Positions 11,964 to 24,479 of a stretch of DNA of 64,000 nucleotides are shown piece after piece. A program made the position numbers and the translations under genes. The first letter of the stretch is position 1, and every line of letters starts with the position of its first letter. This DNA is from Rhipidocladum racemiflorum (Eukaryota > Streptophyta > Magnoliopsida > Poales > Poaceae): the NCBI GenBank assembly GCA_036346355.1, contig JAYEVF010000042.1, positions 1-64,000 on the forward strand, in the 5' to 3' direction. The notes beneath the pieces are model-generated. The model was not told where the DNA came from, made no database searches, and worked only from the letters and a program-made list of their open reading frames with translations.

Positions 11964-13071
11964 ACCTATGACATGATGAACATGATTTCATATTGATCAT
12001 GATTGCGTTGTATTAAATGTTTATGCCAATCTTTACATGTTTATGTCATATGTGCATTCATAATGGAAGAGGCGTCCCTTGCTGTTGCGGGCCTCTGTGT
12101 TCACACGTAGTGAACACGAAAGACCTACCTCATAGTCCCATCCACGGGTGTTCATGGGAGGCGATTCGATGAGAGTAGGCCTGACATATGTGCATTAAAT
12201 GTTTATGCCAATCTTTACATGTTTATGTCATATGTGCATTCATAATGGAAGAAGCGTCCCGCTAGCGTCACGGGCCTCTGTGTTCACACGTAGTGAACCA
12301 CGAAAGATCTACCTCATAGTCCCATCCACGGGTGTTCATGGGAAGCGATTCGATGAAGTAGGCACCCTCCATCTACGGGATGGGAGGAAGGAGGTGCCGC
12401 GACGGCGAGTGTGCACTTTCGGCACTACCGGGATGTGCTTCAAGGAGATATGAGCATTTGCATTGCATACATGATGATGATGAAATGAGTACAATGATGT
12501 TGAGACATGAGTATGATGTTGTATATGAAATGATGACTTGTTCATGATGTTGAGCATGTAGTGATGATAACATTGAATTGTTCTTTATGGTCCATTGCAA
12601 TATACTTGCTGAGTGATGAACTCACGCTTGTGTTTTATGTTGTTTTAGGTACCATGACACGGCATGTGGGAAGGGCATTAGCTACACATCTTCCACGTAG
12701 CTCCACACCTATGGCGGTTATCAACTTGAGTCATGATCATAATAAGTGCCATGAAATTTTGGTGTATGGATTAATATGTGTGCGTGTGTTCCTTATTTGC
12801 TTCGCTATAGTTTATGGAGTGGTTGGATTTGGTATTACTGGTTTATGTTGATGCTATATCCATTTATATTGCTGCTTTAGAAGTCTTATGTGATGATATA
12901 ACTTGCCATGTTATTGCTAGTGCTTAAATTCGTGTTAAAACAAAGGAGATCTTTGCCAAAATTTCGGTTTTAGCATTTGTACCTTTGCTGTAATTTATCT
13001 TTATTTGTGGTATTTAGATGTTGTTTAGTCTATGTTTGGTAGCATTCGGGCATACTAGATGACGAATTATT
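11964..13071 (+). repeat. E 5' LTR, 3' portion only
   Basis: It starts at CCTATGACATGATGAAC, matching 35855 of the 3' LTR, and ends near the primer-binding site after CATACTAGAT. The first half is cut off by B. The last 15 bases differ from the 3' LTR end (which reads GCCAGGGTGTTA). It carries a 182-bp tandem duplication that the 3' LTR lacks. Confidence 0.85.
12012..12375 (+). repeat. 182-bp tandem duplication in the E 5' LTR
   Basis: Copy 1 starts ATTAAATGTTTATGCC at 12012 and copy 2 starts the same way at 12194. Both run through the block with GTTCACACGTAGTGAAC and CATCCACGGGTG. The 3' LTR has the block once (from 35902). Copy 1 and copy 2 differ by scattered small changes. Confidence 0.85.
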
Positions 13072-13076
13072 CTGAT

Positions 13077-13088
13077 TGGTATCGAGGC
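13077..13088 (+). other. E primer-binding site and leader
   Basis: TGGTATCGAGGC is one base short of the initiator tRNA-Met complement TGGTATCAGAGC. The leader that follows (13089-13424) matches the D leader (57262 down to 56944) and is not coding. Confidence 0.7.
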
Positions 13089-13424
13089 GAAATTTGTAGG
13101 TCCTTGGAAGGTGTATTTTTAGTGTCATACCTTAGGTGCAACTAAAATATGAAATGGGATAACTTAGAAACATGGCTTAGGTTATAGCTAAAATTTTGTC
13201 ATAGGATAGCAACATTAAAACTTGTGTAAGTGGAATAAATAATTTAAAATTTGACACACTTGGTTGCACAGTAGGATGGGGTTTTGGTTCATCATTGCAT
13301 CGCGTTTGATTATTTGATGCAGATCATGTTTATGATGATGTTGATATTTGCTCTTGTTTATATGATGTTGTGTTTATGATTGTGTGATTATATGGTTGTC
13401 GACTATAAGCGACCATCTTGCAGA

Positions 13425-14900
13425 GTAGAGGCCATGGTCGCAGTGGCCCGGAAGTGGAGGCGAGGCGAGGTTCTCGAGGAGTTCTTTGAGCCTATAGGCT
13501 GAGGAGCACTTCGCTCAATGCTCATGGGCCAGCGGGAGGAGCTCCGTTGGCTTGATCGCAGGCTGAGTGCAGGCCACCACAGCGGACTTAGTTCGAGGCT
13601 CTGCATAGGGAGGTTCGGGGCTGCGCCCGGCGGTGCGGGCAGCCCTGCGTTTGTGCCTCCCCTGCGGCCCGATTGTTGCCCTCATTGTGCGAGCCGAGGA
13701 TGAGTCTCGAGGAGTGGATGTCTCTCCGTCTGGACACTTTTGGCCAGGCGGGCACGCCCGGTCCAATCCATGAATTGGCTGCGGTACATGGAGCGGTAGT
13801 TTGAGGTTCTGGAGTTGACCTCAGTCCAGAGAGCTCGCTTTGTGGCCTTTCAGCTGAAAGGCCAAGCGGATATCTGGTGGGAGGGGGTTCTTGCTGCTAG
13901 AGCCCCTGCTCTAGGACCGGTCGCCTGGGAGGACTTTGTGGCTCGCTTCCGAGCCAAGTTCTACCCAGAGTCTTTCCTTGAGAGGATGGAGCATACTCTG
14001 GCGACTCTTTACCAGGGGAAGAGGTCGGTGGCAGAGTATGAGGTGGAGTTCAACAACGTGGTGCGCTTCGTGCCAGCTGTGGCAGTTGATGATAGGGAGA
14101 AGGCGAGGAGGTTCCGTAGGGGCCTCAACCAGGAGTTCAGAATTGTCAGGGGGGCGACTGTCCCTCGTGACTTCTCCTCCGTGGTGGAGCAGGCGAAGGG
14201 CATGGAGCTAGAGCTGGAGCTCTCCAGGGATAAGCAAAACCCTGGTGGTTAGGGATTAAGCGGCCCCGTGGCGCCGAAGAAGAGGACTTTTGGTGGAGGA
14301 GGTGGGTCTTCTCAGCGACCCACCTTCAAGAAGTTCAAGGGGTGACAGGGTTCCTCCTCAGGGGCCAAGGGGAAGCCGCCCCAGTCCACTTCTTCGTGGG
14401 TGGCTGTTCGTCCTGCACCAGGGCGGGGCATGATCTATTTCAAGTGCGGGGGGGGGACACCGTGCTGCGGAGTGTGGTTGGTCAAGACACTTTGCAACCA
14501 CTTGTAGCAAACCGGTCATATGGGGCCAGTCTGCAGGATGAATCCCGGTAGCATCATCAAGTGGGGCGGTGCCTTCTCCTCCCACTCGGCCCAGCGTCTT
14601 CCAGGGGTTCGGTGCAGATCTTTGGTGGCCCCTGCTCCCGTCGCCCTCTGTTTAGGAGCCCCGGACCTCTGCAGTGCCGCGGCCGGCGGCTCCTCCCGAT
14701 TGCTCTCACCGCCCCGGCTTTGTTGGGGCATCGGCCTGTGTCGGGGCTCTCGCTACCCGGCGCCACGAAGTGTCGCCTTGCCGACCGCCGAGAGTCGTAG
14801 GGCATCGAGAGGTGGTTTAATTACTCTGCTTGTGGATTCGATTGATGCCTTTGTTTTGTTTGATTCGGAGCATCCTATTCTTTTTGTGTAAATGCAGGTT
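13425..14900 (+). pseudogene. E gag (broken)
   Basis: Matches D gag. The best-kept part is a 145-residue frame at 13815-14252 with the capsid signature FVAFQLKGQADIWWEG, followed by RAKFYPESFLERMEHT and a charged C-terminal stretch. The region coding for the two zinc knuckles in D is at 14430-14560 here, where cysteines are lost through indels. The N-terminal Gly/Arg-rich part (13425-13560) is frame-broken. From about 14830 the protease-proximal stretch starts (VDSIDAFVLF). Confidence 0.78.
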
Positions 14901-16887
14901 TGCTAGTAGAGCTAAGTTGGGAGTTCGGCGGATCTCTGAGTGCTGTGATAGTCGAGTTCTCCTAGGGGTTTGATTGCTAGTTCTTTGGTTTGCCGGGTTG
15001 CACCATTGCCATTGATGATGAAGTTTTCTTTGCCAATCTTATGGTGATCCGGTTGGCTCCTTTTGATATCATTTTGGGCATGGACTGGTTGCGTCGATGC
15101 AGTGCCAAGATCTGTTGCTTTTGGAGGGCAGTTACCTTGCGAGGCCCGTCAGTGATGGAGTTGACCTTTCAAGGTGGTATACCTTCGATTCCATCTTTGA
15201 TTTGGTTAGTCTATTTTAGTGCCGCTTGAGGCGGTTGGGTTTTCTCATGGCTATTTACGAAAAGCCATCTTCTTGATAACAAATTGCGAGAGATTCATGT
15301 GGTGAAGGAGTTTCTTTGATGTGTTCCACTGATGAGTTGCACTGGTTTGCCTCGGTGAGGAGTGTGGAGTTTCGTATTGATCTTGTTCCGGCTTTTCGAC
15401 CTATTTCTATCTCTCCATACCGCTTGGCTCGTCCTTTTCAAGACGAGTTGAAAAAGCAGTTGGAGGATCTGTTGGCCAAGGGTTTTATTCAGTGAAGTGT
15501 GTCACCATGGGGAGCACCCGTCCTCTTCGTTTCGAAGAAGGATGGAAGTTGGTGTATGTGCATTGACTATCGTGCTCTTAATCAAGTGACAGTCAAGAAC
15601 AAGTATCCTTTGCCTCGCATTAAGGATCTGTTTGACCAACTGAAGGGACCAAAGGTGTTCTCCAAGATTGATCTTGATCAGTTTACAATCAGGTCGGGTG
15701 AGGAGCAGGACATTAAGAAAGCTGCTTTCTCCACTAGGTATGGGCATTATGAATTTAAAATTCGTCTTTTGGACTAACTAATGCTCTCTTTGTATTTATG
15801 GAAGCGATGAGCATTATGCTACACAAGTACCTTTATGAGTTTGTGGTAGTGTTCATCAATGACATTTTAGTTTACTCTAAATCGAGAGGAGGAGCATGAG
15901 CGGCATTTGAGGCTTGTCTTTGAGTACTTTGAGGAGAATCGGTTCTTTGCTAAAAATTTGAAAAAGTCTGAGTTACGGATTTGAAGTGGGTTTCCTTGGC
16001 CACATCATCAATCCAGAGGGCATATCTGTAGATCCTAGCAAAGTCTCAGCAGTTTTAGACTGGAAAAGGCCTTCCAATGTTAAAGAGGTGCGTAGTTTCC
16101 TTGGGTTGGCTGGCTACTATCGACGTTTTGTGCAGGATTTCTCTATCATTGCGAAGCCGCTTTCCTGATTGACCCAGAAAGGGATGAAATTTCAGTGGTC
16201 TGCAGAGTGTGAGCACAGTTTCTGCACTTTGAAGGAGAAGTTGGTGACTGCTCCTGTTCTTACCCTTCCCGCGCCTGGGAGGCATTTCACTATCTATTCT
16301 GATGCTTCTCGTTTGGGACTTGGTTTTGTGCTCATGCAAGACGGCAAGGTGATTGCTTATGCATCGAGGCAGTTGAAAAAGCATGAGTAGAACTACCCCA
16401 CTCATGATCTTGATCTAGCCGCTGTGGTGTTTGCATTGAAGATATGGAGGCACTATCTGTATGGTGAGTCTTGTGATATCTTCACTGATCACAAGAGCCT
16501 CAAGTACATCTTTACTCAGAAAGATTTGAATTTGAGGCAGAGGAGGTGGTTAGAATTGATAAAGGATTATGACCTCACAATCGGTATCATCAGGGCAAGG
16601 CAAATGTGGTGGTTGGCGCTCTCGATCATAAGAAAATGCCCCCTGTCATTGATTGTCTTGTTGCTGATTTTGGCGATTGGGAGTCTCCTACGACTTTGCG
16701 GGGACAGTGCAAGTGAAACTCAATTGATTCTAGTGTCGGCGATCCCGAGTGTGTGCGGGAAGCACAACACCATGATCGTTGCTCCAGCGGTGAGAAACGC
16801 CTTGAGGACGGCAAAACTGGGGACTTTTCCATAGACGGGGTGGGAGCTCTGAGGTTTCAGGGTCGCCTGTGTGTACCTCAGAAATCC
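14901..16887 (+). pseudogene. E protease, reverse transcriptase and RNase H (broken)
   Basis: Protease tail at 14990-15230 (DIILGMDWL). RT from about 15330: PWGAPVLFVSKKDGSW, CIDYRALNQV and NKYPLPRI at 15499-15777, then a damaged palm. The catalytic box reads FIND (Asn codon 15858-15860) where D has FIDD. The thumb region is a clean frame at 15986-16168 (NVKEVRSFLGLAGYYRRF) and RNase H runs 16169-16640 (YSDASRLGLG, FTDHKSLKYIFTQ). Many frameshifts and stops. The frame ends at 16887, where F is inserted. Confidence 0.8.
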
Positions 16888-18036
16888 TGTAACATCCTCA
16901 GTTTCGCGTTCAGGGAAAATCTAATTTAAATTAAGTAAATTCAAAAGTTGGAGTTTCCTTGGTGTTTATGTTAACCTGGCATCCGTTCCCATCCAATATC
17001 CGAATCCTATTCCCCTCCGTTCGAAAATCGGATTTTCAGATTCCCGTCGGTACCCGAAATTTCACCCTACTCCAACAATGCTCCAAAAATCCCGAAATCA
17101 CTTCAATTAGGTCCCAAATATTCCAAAAGGATTTTTGGAATGATTCCCAAGATTTTTGGAATCTCTCTGGTATTTTATCTCGCACGGCTTTTGTTTAATG
17201 CTCTAGAATATTCAAATCTACAAATTTCGTCCAAATTCCACGAAACCAATTTAATTGGGTTCCAAATATTCCAAAATGGTTCTAGGAATTTTTCCGGAAT
17301 TTTTAGACCATTTTTGCTAATTTTTCTCTAGGGCGTCATTTTCGCGTAAACATTGGCCAATGAGGTGATGCCACGTGTCGCTACAGTGCACCATCTTCAA
17401 CCTCACGTTGGCAAGTTTTCAGGGAAGAACTCAAGCCTCCACTCATGGCTACCTCCTCCCTTAATCCTTCATAACTCCTTCAATACACCTCCAAATCACG
17501 AACGGTCGAGTCTGTTGAATCCGTGACGACGAATCCCTTCCATCCCCCACCATCATTAATCCCCAATCTCGCTGGAATTTGAACAGCGCCGCGAAAACCA
17601 AAATGCACCTTAATGGTCATTACTCGGCCGTTTCTTCTCCAAACGGCGTGCTTCCACCTCCCATATATTCGTTTTAGCGTCCTCTTCCCAGTGGTAGAAC
17701 TCCCCTTTAGCCTCTCTAATCCAATCGGCCGGGAGATCAAGAAAACCGCGAGGAACGCTGGGTTTTTGTGTTCTTCGCGTTCATCCCTCTAACTTCCTCT
17801 CCGGTGGGTCATTCTCAACTCCGTTTGTTTCCTTGTGAGCGTGTGGACGTCTAGGTTCTCATCCTTCAATCCATTTTAGGACCCATCAAGAATTGAAGAC
17901 GAATTTCAAGTTTTTATCATTTCGGCCGGAACTCCGTTCTTCCTCGATTTTATCTTCTCCGGTGAGCATTTGTTCGATTCCTTCCGTTTCTAAGCCCTTC
18001 TAGGTGTGCTTTAAAGGATTCATCAATTAGTTGTTG

Positions 18037-21000
18037 TGTCGGGACCCGAATTTGCAAATCCGAACCATCTGTGTATTCAGCACTAGTCCAGGAACGCACT
18101 AGTGCACACAGTCTCAACGTTGGTAAATATCACAATCATACCACTCGATACTAGTAAAGTACATAAAATAGTTAACCAAAAGGGGTTGCTTGACCTTACG
18201 GTCAAGTTACAAATATACGCCATGCAGGGCGAAACTTATTAACAGAGAAATAACTGAAGCGGAAAATAAGATAACTTCGTGGCGCCATCCAGTATACCAC
18301 AGGCAACTGACTGGGCTCGCTCCCTAGTTAGTCGGTTCTTCGGGGAGCTCCTCCTCCAAAGCTGGTGTAGACTCCTCTTCAACTGGTGTTGTATTGTGGC
18401 AAGGGTGAGTACTTGGTACTCAGCAAGTCATGCACAGAATGCAAACTAATATACTACATGCATGGCTTAGTACAAAGGAACAGCTCAGTGTATATTTGCA
18501 GTAAATCAGCATTTGACAAGTAGCATAAGTAGATTCGAAAGTAGTAGAAACAAGTAAAAGGTAAATAACTGTTCCAGAAGTTTAATAAACATCTTTTCCA
18601 AACCTAATCCACATTTCCATCAACATCATTATTAAACCAAACCCAACCTTTCAAGTCCAAGTTATTTTCAAGAAAGTCTAACCCTTATTTGTAATTCCCG
18701 GCGATGTCAATACCGCGGACACGGCTATTTGAATAGATTTTACACTCTGCGAGAGGTTATGCACTTTACCCACAAGATCTGACCAAACACCACAAAGGCG
18801 AGTGTCGTAACAAAGTCTTTCGGAAACTTCTAACGACACAAGTGGGCCTCCCGGTTATTGTACACTAACCCTTCCCTTAAGCGGCGAAGTTTAGGCCAAT
18901 TAACCATTAGATGGAGTACCTGGCGCAGCCCCGATGCTGCTCCCAGTACAACTTTCACAAAGGTGTAGTTGACACCCAGGAGTCCACCAGTGCGTTATTA
19001 GCAACTTAATCAACTAGGTCCGTCCCATTCTGAGACATGTTGTTGCCACGATTGACTCAGTTCAAAGGCTTGCAAGGTTAAGTCCTTAGGGTCACCAGGC
19101 AAGACTACCCAAAGAACCAAATCAACGTTCAGGTGCCACAAGCGGCCCACGATCAATCTTGCCACATGCCCCGGTCGAAAACTATTTGTCAAACCCCTAG
19201 TTGATTACCATGCACCACATGCCATCAACAATCACAACACATGATACTTCTTCAAAACAGGTTCAATATCTCATTAAGTCAATATTAGCATTTGATTGTC
19301 CAAAACATTTCACGTGGCAAGGCTAAGCATACTACATCGGTCTAACTACCCATGTTGGCAATCTACTAAAGTCCAACTAGTAAACCACAACTAGGGTGAC
19401 AAGGGTCATGGCACATGTGTAATTAATCAAGGTGTCATACATCAATTTGGCATATATCTAATTTCCCATAATTAAGTAAAGCATTTTCTAATTTAAACTA
19501 GCATGCAATAGTTTAAATCAAAACAAGTTTTAAATTGGGATCAACATGGTCAAAGCACAACTTGCCTTCAAAGAGTACTTGTTCTTGGTCCTGAGCTGGC
19601 ACCTGGGTCAACACTTCACCTTCAAAGCCTTGGGCGCCGGCGTCTACTCGTAAAGCGTGCAAACAGCAATAAATAAATAAACAGTAGACAAAAACTGTCC
19701 AAACATCTAAATAAAGTTCATAAACAGAGAGAGCACAATTTATGAATTTTTAGAAACCGGAATCGTCAAATTCGGAGTTGAAACGCAAAAGTTATAAGCA
19801 TTTAAAGTTTACAATAATTAATTAAATAATATTATAGAGGAAAATTTTGGTCCAAAAATTAAATAAAAATCACCATTAAGTAGATCTCAATTTTATACAA
19901 ATTTAGAAATTTGAATCACCCAAATCGGAGTTAAAATGCAAAAGTTATAAGCGTTTGAAGTTTGAAACAAATTCTGAAATCAATAAATCGAATTAATTAA
20001 TCATTTTCTTTTTCGGAAATTCATTTATTGCGTCAGCAGTGACACGTGGACCAATCAGGAGCTGCCACGTCGCCTCGGGTCCATGGACCCGGCGCACGAT
20101 TGGGCTCGGTCCACCGTGGACCCGGTCCACGGCTCACGTGTCTCACTGACAAGTGGGCCCTGCCGGTGACGTCAACGATGGCGTCGGCCTGCGGCTTCGG
20201 CCGAGTGGGCTGACAAGAGGGCCCCGTGGCGTCGGCGGTGGCGTCATGATGCGCTAGCTGAGGCGGCCCGACATGTGGGCGCGCGCGCGGGCGTTGACCG
20301 CGGCGCGGCATGACGATCGGCCTTCGGAAACCGCGTGGCGTGATCTCGGCCGTTGGTTTGAAAATCAACGGCCCAGATCAGATCTAACCTCACGCGTTTG
20401 GAAAACAACTCGGTCGATCTGGACCGTTCGATCTTGATCGGACGGTCAAGATCCAATCTAAAGAAAGCAACGCGGCTAACCCTAACCGTTTGATCTAGAT
20501 CTAACGGCTGAGGATGGATCCAGTGCTATGCTGGTATGGCTACATAGCCCAATCTACATCGTTGGATCTAAATCCAACGGTTGGAAATAGATCTAGAGAA
20601 TTGCACGTGGGATCTCACCGTGGGATGACGTGGCGCGATCTGGACCCTTGGATGCAGATCGGACGGTGATGGAGCTTCGAGCAGCGGCGATGGCTTGCGG
20701 CGGCTCACCGGGGGCGAGGGCGGCGACCACGGGAATGGCGTCCGCAGGCGTGCTCAGGCGAAGTGGTTGGTACCTCCCGGCCGGCTTGACCTTGCGATTC
20801 GGATCGACCTCAGCGGCCCGGCGAAGCGGCGCCAAAACGCGGCGAACGCCGCGGCCAGCTACTGACGAGCAATTGCGGCGGCTACCGGCGGCAAGCGGCG
20901 TTGTCTAGGAACTCTGAGTGCGCCGCGGAAGTTGGCAACCGCAGCGATGTGCGGCGCATTAAATAGGAGCTCGGCGTCAGTGAAGCGTCGCGGAGGCAAA

Positions 21001-21594
21001 GGCCATTCCGTTCTTGTGGCCGGAATCCGAAAGGGATTCGGATTGGGTGACGTGGCACAACGTTAGCCGTTGGATCAAGACCCAACGGTGCGTGAGTTTG
21101 GGCGCGGGTCTGGCTCGGGCGACCTGGCTGGCTCGGTCGGGCTCGGGTTCGGTCGACGTGGCTCAATCGTGGCCGTTGGACAAGATCCAACGGTCACGCG
21201 GGTTAGGGTTCGGCGACTGGGTTCGACCAAATCAGCTAGCTCGGGTCGGACTCGAGTCTGACTCGGACTCAGGTCCGGTCGGAGGAACAGTACAAACCGG
21301 TTAGGTTTTCCAGCGATTAAATAATACAAATAAATTCTCAGAAATTCATTTAATTCATTAAAAATAGCAAAAGACTCAGAAAAATCCCGGAAAAATTCTG
21401 GAAAATATTTTGGGGCATTTTGGACTCAAATAAAATATTTCCAACAAAATTCTATTTGCAAAGTTAAATTCTTTAATCATTTCAAAAGGGAATAAATTCA
21501 AATAAATCCAAATAAATTCCAGAAAATTCGAAAAATTCACCAAAGTACCAAATCACACATGAATTTAAGAAAAGCAAAATTTTGGGTTGTTACA
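18037..21594 (-). repeat. A 3' LTR
   Basis: On the plus strand it runs from TGTCGGGACCCG to GGGTTGTTACA. The GC-rich centre (20033-21290) carries the palindrome array, G-box motifs (ACACGTGG at 20041, CACGTG near 20127 and 20606) and a CCAAT box at 20050. A possible TATA-like TATTTAAT on the minus strand lies near 20958. The end nearest the internal domain (21300-21594) is AT-rich. Confidence 0.93.
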
Positions 21595-21610
21595 AACCTC
21601 CCCCCCTAAC
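21595..21610 (-). other. A polypurine tract
   Basis: On the minus strand it reads GTTAGGGGGGGAGGTT immediately before the 3' LTR. In this class it primes plus-strand DNA synthesis. The equivalent tracts in B2, C, D and G are recognisable in the same place. Confidence 0.85.
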
Positions 21611-21629
21611 AGAATCTCGTCCCCGAGAT

Positions 21630-22500
21630 TCAGGGCTTACTAAAGAATAGGTTCGGAAACTCTTTCTTCAAGTCCTCTTCGCGCTCCCAAGTTGCTTCGC
21701 TCTCCGCATGGTTGCTCCATTGAACTCTGTAGAATCGGGTTGACTTGTTTCTCGTTTCTCGATCCATGGTGTCCAGAATCTTCACGGGGTGTTCCTTGTA
21801 AGTCAGATCTTCTTGTAGCTCAATTGACTCTAGCGGTGTCTGCTCATCAGGTACTCGGAGACACTTCTTTAGCTGGGACACGTGGAACACGTCATGTACT
21901 CCTGCCAATGACTGCGGCAACTCCAACTGATAAGCAACTTCGCCCTTACGGCTGAGAACCATAAATGGTCCAACATATCTCGGCGTGAGTTTTCCTTTGG
22001 CATGGAAGTCCTCTGGTTCAAAACTCAGGTCTCGGCGACGGTTATCAGCATAACTCTTCTGTGTGGACTGTGCTATCTTCAATCTCTCCCTGATCATGGC
22101 AATTTGTTCTTCGGCTTCTTGAATAATATCCGGCCCAAAGACACGGCGTTCTCCTGTCTCATTCCAGTTCAACGGCGTTCGACAGGGTTGACCATACAAT
22201 GCCTCAAAAGGTGACATCTGCAGGTGGCACGATAATTGTGTAGCTGAACTCAGCGTACGGCAGACTTTTATCCCAAGAGGTAGCATAAGCCAATGCACAA
22301 GCTCGTAGCATGTCCTCTAGAATCTGATTAACTCTTTCTGTCTGTCCATCCGTCTGCGGATGATATGCTGTGCTAAAGTTCAAACGGGTTCCCATGGCTT
22401 CATGCAGCTTATTCCAGAATCTCGAGGTAAACTGGGTACCTCTGTCCGATACAATCTTCTTCGGCACTCCATGCAAACAAATGATCTTGGTCATATACAA
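21630..22500 (-). pseudogene. A integrase core end, C-terminal domain and chromodomain
   Basis: Two overlapping frames. 22204-22500 holds the middle of the catalytic core: HGVPKKIVSDRGTQFTS with the second Asp, then QTDGQTERVNQ with the catalytic Glu. 21630-22298 (222 residues) continues with FEALYGQPCRTPL, a basic C-terminal domain, VHDVFHVSQLKKCL, and a chromodomain over roughly the last 55 residues (HPVKILDTMDRE, then WSNHAESEATWERE). One frameshift near 22240 separates them. The chromodomain frame itself is open to its stop. Confidence 0.85.
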
Positions 22501-22521
22501 TTATGCCAACTTATCTCCCGA

Positions 22522-22956
22522 TTAAGTGGTCTTTACTGGAATAAAATGGGCGACCTTAGTCAAGCAGTCTACTATAACCCATATGGAGTCATATCCTCCT
22601 TGAGTCTTGGGTAAACCGGTAATGAAGTCCATTCCGATTTCCTCCCACTTCCACTCAGGTATCCGTAATGGCTGCAGCAATCCTGCGGGTCTCTGATGCA
22701 TTACCTTGACTCTCTGACATATGTCGCACAGTGCAACATGCTCGGCAACTTCACGCTTCATGCTCGACCACCAGAATCTTTCCTTTAAGTCCTGATACAT
22801 CTTGGCACTTCCTGGATGAATTGAATACTTGGAGTCATGGGCTTCTTCCGAGATCAACTGCTTCAGCTCCTTCCTATTTGGCACACAGATTCTATCCTGC
22901 ATCCATAACGTGCCTTGCTCATCCAGTCTGAAGTCTTCTGCCTTGCCTTCATCCAT
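22522..22956 (-). pseudogene. A integrase N-terminal domain and start of core
   Basis: A 144-residue frame with the zinc-binding HHCC pattern (EEAHDSKYSIHPG, then CDICQRVK) and the first catalytic Asp in GMDFITGLPKTQGGYDSIWV. It ends in VKTT at a TAA codon (22522-22524) where B2 keeps a Tyr codon, so a single change separates it from the rest of integrase downstream. Confidence 0.85.
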
Positions 22957-23052
22957 CTTGGACTTGATCCTGCGGATCTTGTCATCATCCTTCTATCCTT
23001 CTCAAATCTGGTCTTTCAGGGTAGGTTTTACCTCTAAAGCGGTCAAGAATCC

Positions 23053-24479
23053 CTATGGTACTACTTCAATCTGCATTCTTTGGAAATCCTCACATAGCTC
23101 ATCCTGACTCGTGGCTTTCAACATGTTCATGGTATGGCTTTTCCTACTCAGGGCATCGGCCACCACGTTAGCCTTTCCTGGATGGTAATGGATTCCGACA
23201 TTGTAATCCTTGATCAATTCTAACCATGTTCTTTGCCTCATATTCAAGTCCGATTGGGTGAAGATGTACTTAAGACTCTTATGATCCGTATACACTTCAC
23301 ATCTGTTTCCAATCAGATAGTGACACCACAACTTCAAAGCATGCACTACGGCAGCTAGCTCTAGATCATGCGTTGGATAATTCTCCTCATGCGGCCTCAA
23401 CTGTCTTGATGCATAAGCGAAGACCTTTCCGTTCTGCATCAGCACACGTCCAAGTCCTTGGCGCTATGCATCACAATAGATATTGAAGCTTTGATTGACG
23501 TCCGGTAGAATCAACACCGGCGCTGATGTCAATCGCTTCTTCAGCTCTTGGAAACCTTTCTCGCACTCTGGCGTCCATACAAACTTCTTCTCCTTTTTCA
23601 GCAATTGCGTAAGAGGTTTCGCAATTGTCGAAAAGCCTTCAATGAAGCGGCGGTAGTAACCTGCCATTCCAAGGAAACTTGAATCAGGTCACGGTCTTGG
23701 TGCTCCCAGTGTAACACGGTTTCTACCTTGCTTGGATCTACGGCGACTCCTTCCGCGGTCATTACATGTCCGAGGAACTCCACCTTGTCCTTCCAAAAGT
23801 CACACTTGCTGAACTTGGCGAAAAGTTGCTGCTCTCTCAGCTTTTCCAAGACTTGCCTCAAGTGCTCTGCATGTTCATCCTCTGTCTTGGAGTAGACTAA
23901 GATATTATCTATGAACACAACAACGAACTTGTCCAAGTATTCCATGAACACCTTGTTCATCATATTCATGAAATATGCTGGCGCATTTGTCAGACCAAAG
24001 GACATAACTGTAAACTCATAATGTTCGTATCTTGACGAGAATGCGGTCTCCGGAATATCCTCTGATCGGATCTTCAACTGGTGGTATCCCGATCTCAGAT
24101 CAATCTTGGAGAAAACTCCGGCTCCTCTCAGCTGATCAAACAGATCATCGATCCTGGGTAGCGGGTACTTATTCTTCACGGTGACTTCATTGAGTGCACG
24201 GTAGTCAATGCACATCCTGAAGCTCCCGTCCTTCTTCTTGACGAACAGAACTGGTGCTCCCCATGGCGACGAACTCGGCCTGATGAATCCTTTCTCCATT
24301 AACTCTTCGAGTTTCTTCTTCATCTCTACCAATTCTTCGGTGGACATCCGATAGGGTCTCTTTGCTATTGGCGCTGTACCAGGTACAAGCTCTATCATAA
24401 ACTCTATGTCTACGTGCAGCGGCATACCGGGTAGATCTTGAGGAAAAACATCTGGATACTCATTCACTCTTTGAGACAT
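23053..24479 (-). pseudogene. A reverse transcriptase and RNase H
   Basis: The frame 23598-24479 (293 residues) has SPWGAPVLFVKKKDGS, CIDYRALNEVTVKNKYPLP, FSKIDLRSGYHQ and the palm box FIDN (normally FIDD; Asn codon 23924-23926). After a frameshift near 23690 the thumb and connection follow (23464-23667, MAGYYRRFIEGFS). A TAG at 23464 then precedes RNase H (23053-23445: YASRQLRPHEENYPTHDLELA, YTDHKSLKYIFTQ, GKANVVADALSRK). The RT would be catalytically impaired even if frames were intact, because the second palm Asp binds metal. Confidence 0.87.
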
